A DNA stretch of 64,000 nt, taken from assembly GCF_001613445.1 (NCBI RefSeq), contig NZ_BDCJ01000002.1, positions 186,001 to 250,000 of the forward strand, in the 5' to 3' direction. The position numbers were made by a program, and so were the translations under genes. The notes under the pieces were generated by a model. That model ran no database searches. It worked only from the letters and a program-made list of their open reading frames with translations, and was not told the origin of the DNA. Within the stretch, counting starts at the first letter, position 1. Each line of letters begins with the position of its first letter. Positions 7,781 through 16,635 of the stretch are shown here, one piece after another. The DNA is from Nocardia grenadensis NBRC 108939. GTDB lineage: Bacteria > Actinomycetota > Actinomycetes > Mycobacteriales > Mycobacteriaceae.

Positions 7781-10267
7781 TCAGCGGCGGAGCAGGTGGG
7801 TCAGCAACTGCCCGCTCTCCTCCAGCGACAGATGCGGTAGGTACGCCCGGCCGACGGCGATCCCGATGGTCGGCAGTGCCGTGGCATCGGGAAACACCAT
7901 GTACACGGGCCGGTGGCGTGGCTGGAACTTCTCCTTGAAAGCGAGCAGCGACCGGAAGCCGTAGACCGGTTCCAGGGTGCGGCCCAATAGATCGAGCAAA
8001 CCGTCGAGCGCGCTCCGGTCCAGGTCGGGGCCGCTGCTGTCCGCACCGGCCAGCGGTGCCCCGGACAGGCTGAGGAACTCGAGACCCTGCTCCCGGGCCG
8101 ACAATGCCGCGGAGGCGATGAGGAACTCCATCGCCACGCGGAATCCATCGGCGCGGCGCCGCATGAAATCCAGGGTGAGGCCGACGAGGGTACCGTCCCG
8201 GTACACCGGCATCCAGGAGGTGACGGCATGGACGTGATCGTCGTGATCGACGGCCAGCAGCAGCCGGACCTCGGGGTCGTGCAGTTCGGCCAGACCCCCT
8301 AGGGTGAAACCCATCTCGGGCAGTCCCTTGTCCGCGACCCATTCCTCGGAGATCTCCACGATCTGCTCGGTCACCGCCAGCGGCGCCTCGGCGAACGTTG
8401 TCCACCTCGCCTCGATCCCCTCCTTGCCCGCACGATTCAGTGCCGTCCGCACATCCTGGAACTTCTTGCCCTTGAACGCCAGATCGGCCAGATCGATGAT
8501 CGTCTCCTCGGCGACCTGCAGGCAGCTCCATCCGTGTTCCCGGGCGAGTGCCGCGGTATCGGGCCCGACGGAGTAGAAGCACGGCGTCCACCCGTTGCCG
8601 AGACACCAGGCCGCGAATTCGTCGGCCGCCGCGGCCAGACCGCGACGGGCACCGATCGGGTCCGTCGTGGTCAGCGCGACACCGGAATGTACCCGATAGG
8701 CCACCGCATGCCGGCCGTCCGCGCCGAACCAGTACCTGTTGCCGGCCCAGGTGCTCATCCACGACAGGGATCCGCCGCCCGGGTTGTGTAACAGCTCCCG
8801 CACCCGGCGTTCACCGCCGAGGTCGTATCCGGCGGGCGGGGTGAAGAAACTGCGCAACATCAACAAGCACAATGTCACCCAGACGAGCACGCCGACCCAC
8901 TCGAAGAGCAGTGTCGCCGCCGAGGTCAGCGGCAATACCGGCGGTTCGAAGAGCTGGAGGTAGACTGGCGGCAGCAGTCGCAACGGGGCATCGCGCAGCA
9001 GAGTGCCGACCCCGGGGTCGCGGTCGAAACCGCCGGCGAGCAGTGTCCCGAACACCACGTAGGCCATGAGCGCGGCCCCCGCCGCCGCGGCGGTCCCCAG
9101 CCAGACCCGGCGGTACGTCCCGCGCGCGGCGCGCACATCGAAGAGCCGCCGGGTGGCCAGCAACAGCGCGAGGATCGCGATCAGGGCGAGTAGGGGAGCG
9201 AAATCCCGGTACACCGAGCTGTGCCGATGGATGCCGTAGAGCACCCAGCGTGCCTCGTCCTGTTCGACGGTCCGCACGATCACACTGACCACCGCGAGAC
9301 CGATGAGCACGATATGCCCACCGACCGAGAGCAGCCAGGCCGCTCGCCGGCCACGCCGCAGACCCTCCGCCCCGACGAGCAGCAGCATCGACGGCAGGAT
9401 GTTCATGGCCAGCGGTCCGATACCGGACAGGCGCAGCGCCTGCTGCCCTCTGCGGCACTCGTCGTGCAGGGCCGGATCGGCGCAGATGTCGACGAGTTCG
9501 CGCGCGCTGTAGGGCACCTGATCGAACAGTTCACGCAAGGACGACAGCGGCCCGATGGCATGCGGGGAGAACGTGGCGAAGAGCGGGCCCAGGACACTGG
9601 CCGCGACCACGAGAGCGACGAGTGTGCGACGCTCCCGGATCGTTCCGCCGAGGACCGGGCCGAGCGCGGAGCGCCCGAACAGCAGTGGTCCGATGAGCAG
9701 ACCGGCCAGCGCGACACATAGTCGCGTCACATCCGGCAGATGCCCGGCGAACAGGGCCGTGGTCACCAGGATCACCAGTAACAGTGCGCGGATACGCCGG
9801 CGCCACAGGGTGTGCATCGCCGCGCTGGCGGCGAGCAGTGCCCCGAAGACCCAGGGCAGCGGGTCGGCCGTCAGATGGCCGTGCAGTTCCAGACCCCAGG
9901 AATTCGGCACCGCCGACGCGAGCCGTGCCGCGGCGAGTGCCAGCGCGGCGCCCGCGCCCTGGGCGGCGAATACCGCGATCACGAACCGCTTGCTGCCGAT
10001 GCGCTGTTCCACCGGCACCGCGACAGCGAGCACGAACACACTCGCCAGCAGGTAGCCGCCCGTCCCGGAGGCGAACAGTCCCGAGGTCCACAGGGTCCAG
10101 ACGTACCCGTCGTCGAGGGTCGGGAGGCCGAGCGAGACGTGCGCGGCCAGCTCGTGCGACGGGCCCTTCGCCCATGCCCCGGTGATCACCGCGAGAACCC
10201 AGAACACCGCCAGCAGCCCGAGAGATACGGGTGCGCGGGAGAGCCCCGCTACGACGCGGGTCTTCAC
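7781..10267 (-). CDS. MprF-like aminoacyl-phosphatidylglycerol synthase (membrane + DUF2156)
   Basis: An 828-residue protein. About the first 480 residues form a polytopic membrane region; the opening helices (MKTRVVAGLSRAPVSLGLLA; VWTLWTSGLFASGTGGYLLA) look rhomboid-like. The C-terminal about 330 residues are a DUF2156 GNAT-type domain, with NRYWFGADGRHAVAYRVHSG, GWSCLQVAEETIIDLADL, KKFQDVRTALNRAGKEGIEA and a final AFKEKFQPRHRPVYMVFPD. Proteins of this build transfer an amino acid from aminoacyl-tRNA to phosphatidylglycerol or a related lipid, altering surface charge and antibiotic tolerance. The start GTG 10267 overlaps the upstream esterase stop by 4 bp. The amino acid used (Lys or Ala) cannot be deduced. 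Confidence 0.85.
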   Translation of the reverse strand: MKTRVVAGLSRAPVSLGLLAVFWVLAVITGAWAKGPSHELAAHVSLGLPTLDDGYVWTLWTSGLFASGTGGYLLASVFVLAVAVPVEQRIGSKRFVIAVFAAQGAGAALALAAARLASAVPNSWGLELHGHLTADPLPWVFGALLAASAAMHTLWRRRIRALLLVILVTTALFAGHLPDVTRLCVALAGLLIGPLLFGRSALGPVLGGTIRERRTLVALVVAASVLGPLFATFSPHAIGPLSSLRELFDQVPYSARELVDICADPALHDECRRGQQALRLSGIGPLAMNILPSMLLLVGAEGLRRGRRAAWLLSVGGHIVLIGLAVVSVIVRTVEQDEARWVLYGIHRHSSVYRDFAPLLALIAILALLLATRRLFDVRAARGTYRRVWLGTAAAAGAALMAYVVFGTLLAGGFDRDPGVGTLLRDAPLRLLPPVYLQLFEPPVLPLTSAATLLFEWVGVLVWVTLCLLMLRSFFTPPAGYDLGGERRVRELLHNPGGGSLSWMSTWAGNRYWFGADGRHAVAYRVHSGVALTTTDPIGARRGLAAAADEFAAWCLGNGWTPCFYSVGPDTAALAREHGWSCLQVAEETIIDLADLAFKGKKFQDVRTALNRAGKEGIEARWTTFAEAPLAVTEQIVEISEEWVADKGLPEMGFTLGGLAELHDPEVRLLLAVDHDDHVHAVTSWMPVYRDGTLVGLTLDFMRRRADGFRVAMEFLIASAALSAREQGLEFLSLSGAPLAGADSSGPDLDRSALDGLLDLLGRTLEPVYGFRSLLAFKEKFQPRHRPVYMVFPDATALPTIGIAVGRAYLPHLSLEESGQLLTHLLRR

Positions 10268-11589
10268 GACGCGTCCAGACCGAGACGGTGGCCCAGCCAC
10301 GGCAGCTCCTTTTCCAGACCGGCGGACCACACGGCGAAACTGTGCCCGCCGGGCAGTTCGGTGAGGTGGACATCCATTCCCGCCGCGCGCGCGGCGGCAG
10401 CGAGCCGCTCGATCGCGGCCCGGTATTCGGTGTCGCCGAGGCCCACGACGAAGGCGCCGGCCGAGTCGGGGTAGCGATGGCGGGCCAGCAGGTCGGCGGG
10501 ATTGTTCCGGGCGAAGGCGTCGGCGTCGCCGCCGAAGGCCTCCCGGATCGTGGTCTTCCGGTCGCCGAGTGTCGGTTCGGCCTGTCCGGAGAGATCGAGG
10601 AAGGTGGGGTAGACCTCGGGCCGGGTGGTGGCGAGTTGCAGGGCGCAGGTCCCGCCGTAGGACAGCCCGCCCACCGCCCAGGCGCGGGGGTCCGGGTTCA
10701 CCTGCAGATGGGCGCGTACCCAATTCGGTACGTCCACGGCCAGGTAGGTCGCGGCGTTACCGAGCCGCGAGTCGACGCACAGCGGATTGGCCAACCGGCC
10801 GCCGGTACCGTCGGCGAGCACGACGATCGGCGCCAGCCCCCGGTGCGCGGCGGCGTAGCTGTCCATGATGTGGGTGAGTCGGCCGCCCACGAGCCAGTCT
10901 TCGGTGGTGCCCGGCTGCCCGGCCAGCAGGACCAGCACCGGCAAGGCAGGCCGGGGATCGGTGAAGTACGCCGGGGGCAGATAGATCCGCGCATCACGGC
11001 CGGGGAACCCGGACACGGCACCGGGAACGGCGGCGCGGGTCACCGCGCCCATCTCCGGCATTTCGGCGGGCGGGGCCCAGTTCGCCGGTGCCGGCGATCC
11101 GCCGGGCACCGGCGCCAGCGTCGTATCGAACGGCACGGTCCGGTAGTCGGTCATGCCGAGCGCGGTCCGCACCGTCGGATACGCGTCGAATCCCGTGTTG
11201 ATCCCGCCGGCGGCACAGAGCACGACCACGGCGGCTGCCGCGACCAGTCCGGTCGCGATCAGCGGCCGCGACCGGTCCCGGCGCCGGACGAACCCGCGCC
11301 CGGCGGCCAGCGCCACCGCCAGAATCGCCAGCCCCGACCAAACATAGACCGACGCGGGCAGGGGATCGGGGAACGGCCGCCAGACCTTCTCGATGAGCAC
11401 CGCGGCGAGTGCCACCGACACCCCGGCCACCGCCACCACGACGGCGACACCGGCGAGTAGCCACCGCCGGTCCCGGCGGATCACCAGCGTCGCCAGGCAC
11501 ACCGCCGTGACGGCAACGAATACGAAAGTCGCCGCGGTCGTTGTCACATGCAGGTCGAGTACCGCTTCGACGAGCCCGGACCACGACAT
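10264..11589 (-). CDS. Membrane-anchored alpha/beta-hydrolase (esterase D / antigen-85-like)
   Basis: A 441-residue protein with four hydrophobic N-terminal segments (about residues 18-35, 44-66, 80-97 and 110-128) followed by an extracytoplasmic PF00756 esterase domain. The nucleophile elbow is GGLSYGG (Ser310). An acid is likely in the VVGLGDTEY segment, and the catalytic His is in LPGGHSF near residue 418. In mycolic-acid bacteria this fold includes mycolyltransferases and trehalose-ester hydrolases. Here the 4-bp GTGA overlap with the aminoacyl-lipid synthase downstream suggests a linked task, possibly hydrolysis of the aminoacylated lipid. That link is inferred; such synthase/hydrolase pairs are known in other bacteria. 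Confidence 0.85.
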   Translation of the reverse strand: MSWSGLVEAVLDLHVTTTAATFVFVAVTAVCLATLVIRRDRRWLLAGVAVVVAVAGVSVALAAVLIEKVWRPFPDPLPASVYVWSGLAILAVALAAGRGFVRRRDRSRPLIATGLVAAAAVVVLCAAGGINTGFDAYPTVRTALGMTDYRTVPFDTTLAPVPGGSPAPANWAPPAEMPEMGAVTRAAVPGAVSGFPGRDARIYLPPAYFTDPRPALPVLVLLAGQPGTTEDWLVGGRLTHIMDSYAAAHRGLAPIVVLADGTGGRLANPLCVDSRLGNAATYLAVDVPNWVRAHLQVNPDPRAWAVGGLSYGGTCALQLATTRPEVYPTFLDLSGQAEPTLGDRKTTIREAFGGDADAFARNNPADLLARHRYPDSAGAFVVGLGDTEYRAAIERLAAAARAAGMDVHLTELPGGHSFAVWSAGLEKELPWLGHRLGLDAS

Positions 11590-11768
11590 GACGTCCAGTA
11601 TGCAGCCCTGCCGGACCGGTGACCGGGACGCGCGCCCGCTTCCGGAACACCGGAGGTAGCGGCGGACGGGCGGGGCCGCGGCTCTTGCCGCGGTGCGTGC
11701 ACGCGAGGTCCACCTGCCGATGTTCGGTCAACCGGTCCGGCGGACGGCCCGGCCGGGGGACGGCCGAG

Positions 11769-12365
11769 CTACCGGCTCGCGTATACGACGAGAAGGTCGC
11801 GCATGGCACGGATCTCCCGGTTGGCCTCGTTCAACGCGGTGCGTAACCGGTGGTTCTCGTCGAGCAGGTCGTCGAGTTCGTGCGCGGAGTCCACGGTGGT
11901 ATCCGTGGGGCGCACCCGGACCAGTTCGGCCGTGGGCTCGGCGGTGGTCTCCGCTGCCGGTTCCGTGGTCTCGGCAGTGATTTCCGCTGCCGGTCCGGCG
12001 GTTTCCGGTGCCGCTTCGGTGGGCTCGGCCACCGTGGCCTCGGCGGTGGTCTCCGCCGGTTCCGCGACGACCTGTGGTGCCTCGGTCTCGTTGGCGGCGA
12101 CCGGTTTCGCGGTCACCTTGCCTGCACCGCGGGGACGACGCCGGGGTTTCGCGGGGGCGGGAGTGTCCGCGACCGGTGTGGTCTCGGCGCTTTCGGGAAG
12201 TCCTGCGGCACGGACCCAATTGGCGAGTGTGTTCGTGGCGGGAAGCCCACCTTCGCGTTCGGAGACCTGCATGCACGCCGCATTGAGCGTTTTACCCTGA
12301 GTGAGGAGTTTTTTCACTCGGTTGACGAGTTTGGTCTGTTCTCTTTTCGAGTAGCGCACTGCCAT
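11769..12365 (-). CDS. Transposase-type HTH protein with A/E/T/P-rich linker and C-terminal coiled coil
   Basis: A 198-residue protein with three parts. Residues 5-55 (KREQTKLVNRVKKLLTQG, then AACMQVSEREGG and NTLANWVRAAG) look like the helix-turn-helix of IS3-type OrfA transposase subunits. Residues about 75-160 are a low-complexity linker rich in Ala, Glu, Thr and Pro, with irregular repeats of the type P-x-E-T-T-A-E. Residues about 162-198 (HELDDLLDENHRLRTALNEA, then EIRAMRDLL) form a leucine-zipper-like coiled coil. AGGAGG lies 7 nt upstream of ATG 12365. No OrfB, terminal inverted repeats or target duplication are visible. It is most likely a stand-alone DNA-binding protein with an acquired function; it could regulate its own locus. 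Confidence 0.75.
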   Translation of the reverse strand: MAVRYSKREQTKLVNRVKKLLTQGKTLNAACMQVSEREGGLPATNTLANWVRAAGLPESAETTPVADTPAPAKPRRRPRGAGKVTAKPVAANETEAPQVVAEPAETTAEATVAEPTEAAPETAGPAAEITAETTEPAAETTAEPTAELVRVRPTDTTVDSAHELDDLLDENHRLRTALNEANREIRAMRDLLVVYASR

Positions 12366-12768
12366 TCCATTTCCTCCTGCACTCCGGGTCGTACGCCGGG
12401 AATTGAACCATTGCCAGGCCGTTCTGTCCTCATCGGGTGCTTCGCCGGAACCGGAATTCGCTGATCGATTCCGATGTGAAACTCGGAAAGTGTTTCGCGC
12501 CAACGAATTCAGAGCCGGGGTCGATGTAGCGGAAACTCGGCGGGGAGATCACGCCGCACCGGGCGAGTGAGGCGGGCGCGCCCGGGCCCGAGCTCGGCGT
12601 CGGCGCGGTGAATCGGGCGGATGCGGCCCTCATCCGGCCGAGCCACGCTCGGCAGCGTACGTCACATCCCGCGCGCCCGGACCGCACGGAATTGCGGACC
12701 GATTCTGTCCGCCCGGCCTGCCAGAATGGCCGGGTGCACACTCACCTCTCTGCGAACGGAGCATTTCG
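12366..12768. other. 403-bp divergent intergenic region, no gene recognised
   Basis: The gap separates the leftward HTH-coiled-coil gene from the rightward VOC gene. Its left half is slightly AT-richer and ends in the AGGAGG ribosome site of the HTH gene. Open frames inside have atypical composition and no recognisable motif. It presumably carries both promoters, but no convincing -10/-35 pair stood out. Confidence 0.5.
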
Positions 12769-13230
12769 ATGAGTCGCGATATTCAGGTCACTTTCGATGC
12801 CCACGATCCGCGGGCGCTGTCGTCGTTCTGGCGTGAGGTCCTGGGCTACATCCATCCGGGCCCGCCGGGAGTCGAGCTGCCTGCGGACGCCGACCCACTT
12901 GCCGCGTGGGATGACTTTCTCGCCGGGATCGGCGTCCCCGAACAGCAGCGCAACGCGAGGTCGGCCGTCGAGGATCCGGACGGGAACGGCCCACGATTGT
13001 TCTTCCAGCAGGTCCCGGAGGGCAAGGTCGCCAAGAACCGCGTCCACCTCGATATTCGGGTGGCGCCGGGGCTTCAGGGGCAGGAACGGATGGCCGCGCT
13101 CGAGGCCGAATGCGACCGGCTCGTCGCGCTGGGCGGCACCCGGATCCGGCGCCACGAGCCCGCTCCGCCGCTGGAGGCCGGGTTCATCGTGATGGCCGAT
13201 CCCGAGGGGAACGAGTTCTGCCTGGACTGA
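12769..13230 (+). CDS. VOC (glyoxalase/bleomycin-resistance fold) family protein
   Basis: A 153-residue protein with the N-terminal VOC beta-alpha motif (IQVTFDAHDPRALSSFWREV) and a C-terminal half closing with FIVMADPEGNEFCLD. The central AVEDPDGNGPRLFFQQVPEG and NRVHLDI are typical of actinobacterial glyoxalase-like proteins. Metal ligands are plausible (His86-type in HLDI, Glu in GNEFC), but the substrate is unknown; most such small VOC proteins are uncharacterised. Monocistronic, followed by remnant sequence. Confidence 0.88.
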   Translation: MSRDIQVTFDAHDPRALSSFWREVLGYIHPGPPGVELPADADPLAAWDDFLAGIGVPEQQRNARSAVEDPDGNGPRLFFQQVPEGKVAKNRVHLDIRVAPGLQGQERMAALEAECDRLVALGGTRIRRHEPAPPLEAGFIVMADPEGNEFCLD

Positions 13231-13570
13231 CCCGCGCCCGGCCGCGGGCTCATGGGCGGGGTCGGTGCGCCTCGGGGCCACATGCACCGTCTGCCCATCG
13301 CGGCCCCCGCACGGTCCCCTGACCCGCTGTTACGTTGAGACCGATTGTCGTCGGCAGGCCGTACCGATCGTCCGAGCGCGCGGGAAGACGGAAGAACGCA
13401 GATCCCATCGTCCCCTCGGCGATACCCGCCGGAACACTCGCGACGGAACGGTACACGGGCCGTTCGTCGCGACCGGAATCGCGCGGAGCCGGCCCGATGA
13501 TGGAGCGGCCGGTGATCTGCGGCGGCACCCTCACGGCGCGCAGCGAGCCGCCGGAACTGCCCGCCTAGGC

Positions 13571-13747
13571 GGATCGCTGCTCAACGTCCCGCGTGGAGAT
13601 CGCGGGCTGTTCCTCCGCTCCGGCCAGGGGGAAGAGGCCTGGCGGCTGCTGGAACCGGTACTGTCCGATGGGGCGCGCGACCGCGTGCCGCTGGAGGAGT
13701 ACCCGGCGGGTTCGCTCGGACCGCCCGGGGTCGACAGGAATCGATGA
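13571..13747 (+). pseudogene. zwf: 3' remnant of glucose-6-phosphate dehydrogenase gene
   Basis: The final about 55 codons of a frame ending at TGA 13747 match the C-terminus of G6PD. LLNVPRGDRGLFLRSGQGEE corresponds to the usual L-L-x-x-x-L-R-G-D-x-x-L-F-x-R-x-D-x-x-E-E-A-W, followed by AWRLLEPVL and EEYPAGSLGPPGVDR. The other roughly 400 residues are absent, and upstream sequence to 13231 is not recognisable. The stop overlaps the gluconokinase ATG by 4 bp, preserving what was presumably a zwf-gntK coupling after the rest was deleted. Confidence 0.72.
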
Positions 13748-14307
13748 CGGTCGTGGAATCGACGCAAGACCCGCTTTCCCGTGCGCCATGCGTCGTGGTG
13801 ATGGGGGTTTCGGGTACCGGAAAGACCACCACGGCCCGGCTGCTGGCCCGGCGACTCGGCGTGCCCTTCGCCGACGCGGACGACCTCCACTCCCGGGCCG
13901 ATATCGACAAGATGGCGTCCGGGCTTCCGCTGGACGACAGCGACCGGGGGCCTTGGCTCGCCGCGGTCGGCGACTGGCTGCGAGCACGCACCGCCGCGGG
14001 GACCGGCGGCGTGATGGCCTGTTCGGCACTCAAACGCCGCTACCGCGATGTGCTGAGGACGGGGGCGCCCGGTGTCTACTTCCTGCTTTTGACCGCCGAT
14101 CGCGACGAACTCCTGGCACGGATAACGGGCCGGACCGAACATTTCATGCCGGCCGCGCTGCTCGATTCCCAGCTCGCCGCCCTGGAACCCCTGCAACCGG
14201 GGGAGCGGGGTGTCGCCTTGCACGGCAGCCGCAATGCCCAGCACGCGGTGGAGGTGGTGATGCGGTCGCTGCCGGAGTACACGGCGCAGGACCGTCCCGA
14301 TCGATGA
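13744..14307 (+). CDS. gntK: Gluconokinase
   Basis: A 187-residue P-loop kinase that phosphorylates D-gluconate to 6-phosphogluconate for entry into the pentose phosphate pathway. The Walker A GVSGTGKTT is at residues 22-30. ADADDLHSRADIDKMASGLP and PLDDSDRGPWLAAV are the sugar-binding signatures, CSALKRRYRDVLR the base/lid region, and RTEHFMPAALLDSQLAALEP the standard C-terminal motif. The length fits the family (about 165-190). The ATG overlaps the stop of a G6PD remnant, so its original translational partner is lost and expression now depends on whatever lies upstream. Confidence 0.95.
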   Translation: MTVVESTQDPLSRAPCVVVMGVSGTGKTTTARLLARRLGVPFADADDLHSRADIDKMASGLPLDDSDRGPWLAAVGDWLRARTAAGTGGVMACSALKRRYRDVLRTGAPGVYFLLLTADRDELLARITGRTEHFMPAALLDSQLAALEPLQPGERGVALHGSRNAQHAVEVVMRSLPEYTAQDRPDR

Positions 14308-14429
14308 CCCGGGTTCCACCCGTGACAGCCCCCGCCCCGGTGGGTGATAATGGCGACGAACCGGTTCGACCTCGTAATACCGCCCGGGTGATGTGACGGC
14401 TTTTCCGCCGATCTTTCCAGGGAGGCCTG

Positions 14430-14720
14430 ATGGTCCAGGTTGTACCACTGAACTGGCTCGGCGCGTTCTGTAATTTCGGTGGTCCGCTGGCAGCGGGGGA
14501 AGCCGACCACTGGTGGACCGCAGGCGGTGAGTGGGGCCGGGAGAATCGGCTCTACGCCTTCACCGCTTATTGTGACGGCGCCGCCGAGATCGCGGTCCGC
14601 AACATTACGCATTATCGCGGCGGGCACGACGAAACCCATTTCGAGATACACAACAACGGCCCGGGGGAACCGGCCTACTACTACTTCTACATAGCTTGGT
14701 CCAGTCCGATACCCGGCTGA
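14430..14720 (+). CDS. Small hypothetical protein, aromatic-rich
   Basis: A 96-residue protein I do not recognise. It is rich in Trp, Tyr and Phe (NWLGAFCNFGGPLAAGEADH; EPAYYYFYIAW near the end), has two Cys and no signal peptide, and its alternating pattern suggests a compact beta-sandwich. GGGAGG at 14419-14424 precedes ATG 14430 with good spacing. Only 9 bp separate it from the next small gene, so the two are probably co-transcribed. The function is unknown. Confidence 0.65.
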   Translation: MVQVVPLNWLGAFCNFGGPLAAGEADHWWTAGGEWGRENRLYAFTAYCDGAAEIAVRNITHYRGGHDETHFEIHNNGPGEPAYYYFYIAWSSPIPG

Positions 14721-14729
14721 GGGGGACCC

Positions 14730-14984
14730 GTGCGCGTGCAGATCGAATACGACCAGGACGGCCGGATCACCGCGGTGTCGGGGGTCGTTACCGTCGAACA
14801 CCCCGACGGCGATCTCGGCCGCTCGGCACGGTTCGTGCGGCCCGGACACTTCATCCTCGACCTCGACACCGAGGTAATGGCCGATCCGACGGATCTGGCC
14901 GGACTACGCCGGCTCGCGACGCAGTATTCGATCGCCGGTCACCCCGACCATCCGCGGCTGGTGGAACGCGAAACCGGAAGCTGA
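14730..14984 (+). CDS. Small hypothetical protein
   Basis: An 84-residue protein starting at GTG 14730 behind a GAGGGGGA ribosome site. The N-terminal half predicts beta strands (VQIEYDQDGRITAVSGVVTV), and the rest is acidic and polar, with no Cys or transmembrane segment. No family is recognised. Second gene of a two-gene unit with the aromatic-rich protein before it, ended by a strong hairpin at 15019-15049. Confidence 0.6.
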   Translation: MRVQIEYDQDGRITAVSGVVTVEHPDGDLGRSARFVRPGHFILDLDTEVMADPTDLAGLRRLATQYSIAGHPDHPRLVERETGS

Positions 14985-15018
14985 GCCCGCGGTATTCGCG
15001 TCACTCGAACACCTGTGC

Positions 15019-15049
15019 GGCCCGTCCGGTCGACTCCACCGGACGGGCC
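15019..15049. terminator. Bidirectional hairpin terminator between convergent genes
   Basis: A perfect 12-bp stem, GGCCCGTCCGGT (15019-15030) with ACCGGACGGGCC (15038-15049), around a 7-nt loop. It stands in the 90-bp gap between the rightward small genes and the leftward lipase gene. No T-run follows, as is common in high-GC actinobacteria. Confidence 0.75.
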
Positions 15050-15074
15050 GGAGATCTCCGGCGTGGCCGCTTGC

Positions 15075-16262
15075 TCAGCAGCCCGTGGCCATGGGTTCAC
15101 CGCGGAACCTGGCCTCCACGAAATTCCAGGCATCGGCGAAGCCCGCGGCGGCGGCGGTCATATGTTCGGCGATGTCGTAGGTGGTGAGTTTCACCGGCGC
15201 GCCCGCACGGCAGTAACGGTCGGTGAACTCGGCCACCCCATCGTAGGGGGTGAGCTCGTCGAAGCGGCCGTGCCACAGATAGGTCGGCGCGGTCGGCACC
15301 CCGTCGAAGTAACGCAGGCTGTTCTCGCGCAGCACCTGATGCGCTGCGGGGCTGTCCATCAGACTCTTGGACGCGGCCATCTGCTCCGCACTGCGGAAAG
15401 CGCCGTGGAACAGCAGGAACCGCCGGCAGGCGTCATGGGTGAACTCCCGGAACCACAGGCCGTTCTCATTGAGCTGGTCGGAGATCGGCAGCCGGTCCGG
15501 GTACTCCCGCTCCAGACCCATGGCCGCGGCGAAGGCCAGGCCGAAACCCGGGTGCGGGGCGAAACCGAGACCCAGCGCCATCTGCTCCAGGTCGGCCGGG
15601 ATACCGCCCGCGGCGATGCCCGCGATCTTCAGATCGGGTGCGTAGGAGGGCTGCAGGGCCGCGGCCCATCCGGTGGCCAGCCCGCCCCCGGAGTAACCGG
15701 CCAGTGCCACGGGGGAATCCGCGAGGCCGAGTTCGGCGACCCGCTGTACGGCGCGGACACTGTCGAGGGTGACCATTCCGCTGAGCCGTCCGGCGGCGTA
15801 GGCGACATTCGGTCCGAGGTAATCGGGCACCGAGATGGCCCAGCCGCGTCCGATCGGCAGCATCGCGCCGACGGCGTCCTGTAGTTCACCGTTGAACAGT
15901 GACCGCGACGGATTGCATCGGGTGCCGAGCGAATTGATCAGGGCCTGATAGGAGACCAGCGGCGGCTTCTTCACGCCCGCGGGCAGTAGCACCGTGGTCA
16001 CACCCATGATCGGGTTACCGAGGGAGCTGGTGGACCGGAAGGCTACCTGCCAGCCTTCGGTGCCCACGTACATACCGGTATCGATCTTGCGGGTGCGCAC
16101 CACCTCGCCCGGTTGCAATCCGGCGAGCTCGGGAGGTGCGGTGTAGAAGGGGTCCGGATCCGGTTGCGGGTAGAGCGGTTCGGCGTTGGCGCCACCCCCG
16201 AGAACACCGACCGAGACGAGGGTCAACAGCAGGACCAGGATACGGGTGGAAACTCTTAACAC
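15075..16262 (-). CDS. Secreted lipase (LIP family, PF03583)
   Basis: A 395-residue secreted alpha/beta-hydrolase. The N-terminal signal peptide (STRILVLLLTLVSVGVLGGG) probably ends after ANA near residue 25. The nucleophile elbow is GYSGGG, an acid lies in WHGRFDELTPYDG and the catalytic His in DIAEHMTAAA near the end. The sequence matches the secretory lipase family, which in nocardiae and fungi hydrolyses acylglycerols. It contains four Cys that could form disulfides (TRCNPS, DACRRF, RYCRAG and the C-terminal TGC). The GTG at 16262 is preceded by an AAGAAGAA element. It is monogenic and followed by a strong terminator. Confidence 0.9.
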   Translation of the reverse strand: MLRVSTRILVLLLTLVSVGVLGGGANAEPLYPQPDPDPFYTAPPELAGLQPGEVVRTRKIDTGMYVGTEGWQVAFRSTSSLGNPIMGVTTVLLPAGVKKPPLVSYQALINSLGTRCNPSRSLFNGELQDAVGAMLPIGRGWAISVPDYLGPNVAYAAGRLSGMVTLDSVRAVQRVAELGLADSPVALAGYSGGGLATGWAAALQPSYAPDLKIAGIAAGGIPADLEQMALGLGFAPHPGFGLAFAAAMGLEREYPDRLPISDQLNENGLWFREFTHDACRRFLLFHGAFRSAEQMAASKSLMDSPAAHQVLRENSLRYFDGVPTAPTYLWHGRFDELTPYDGVAEFTDRYCRAGAPVKLTTYDIAEHMTAAAAGFADAWNFVEARFRGEPMATGC

Positions 16263-16635
16263 GTTCTTCTTTCGGACAGCTGGAATCGACCGGCGTCCGG
16301 CCCGGCGCTCGTGACGCCGCGACGGCCGTCGCCGTGGATGAGGTGCGCGGTGGGGCAGCGAACGATATCGGTCGCTGTCACAGGTGAACCGCGGCGACGG
16401 CGAGTTATCGCTCGAAACGAACTGTCTGCGATGGCTTGTGGCCGCGCCCCGAGTTCGGCCCGACGAGCAACGATACGACGCTAGCGGGTCAAGAGGACGC
16501 TCGGGTCCGAAGGACCGAGAAAACTGCGCGAGTTCATAATCATCGGCCGGTATGGCCGGACCGATCACAAGGGGGATGGTCTTGCTTTCGGCCCGCGCGG
16601 CCTGGACGCCCTGCCGAACTCGGCGGCGGCGCGGG
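16263..16635. other. 373-bp intergenic region upstream of the lipase gene
   Basis: Lies between two leftward genes. It presumably holds the terminator of the upstream monooxygenase gene and the lipase promoter. Open frames here are not gene-like. I see no clear repeat or regulator site. Confidence 0.5.

Noticed and set aside
14357..14368. Palindrome CGAACCGGTTCG as a LexA/SOS box
   Set aside because: Actinobacterial SOS boxes have four bases between CGAAC and GTTCG; here there are two, and no SOS-type gene follows.
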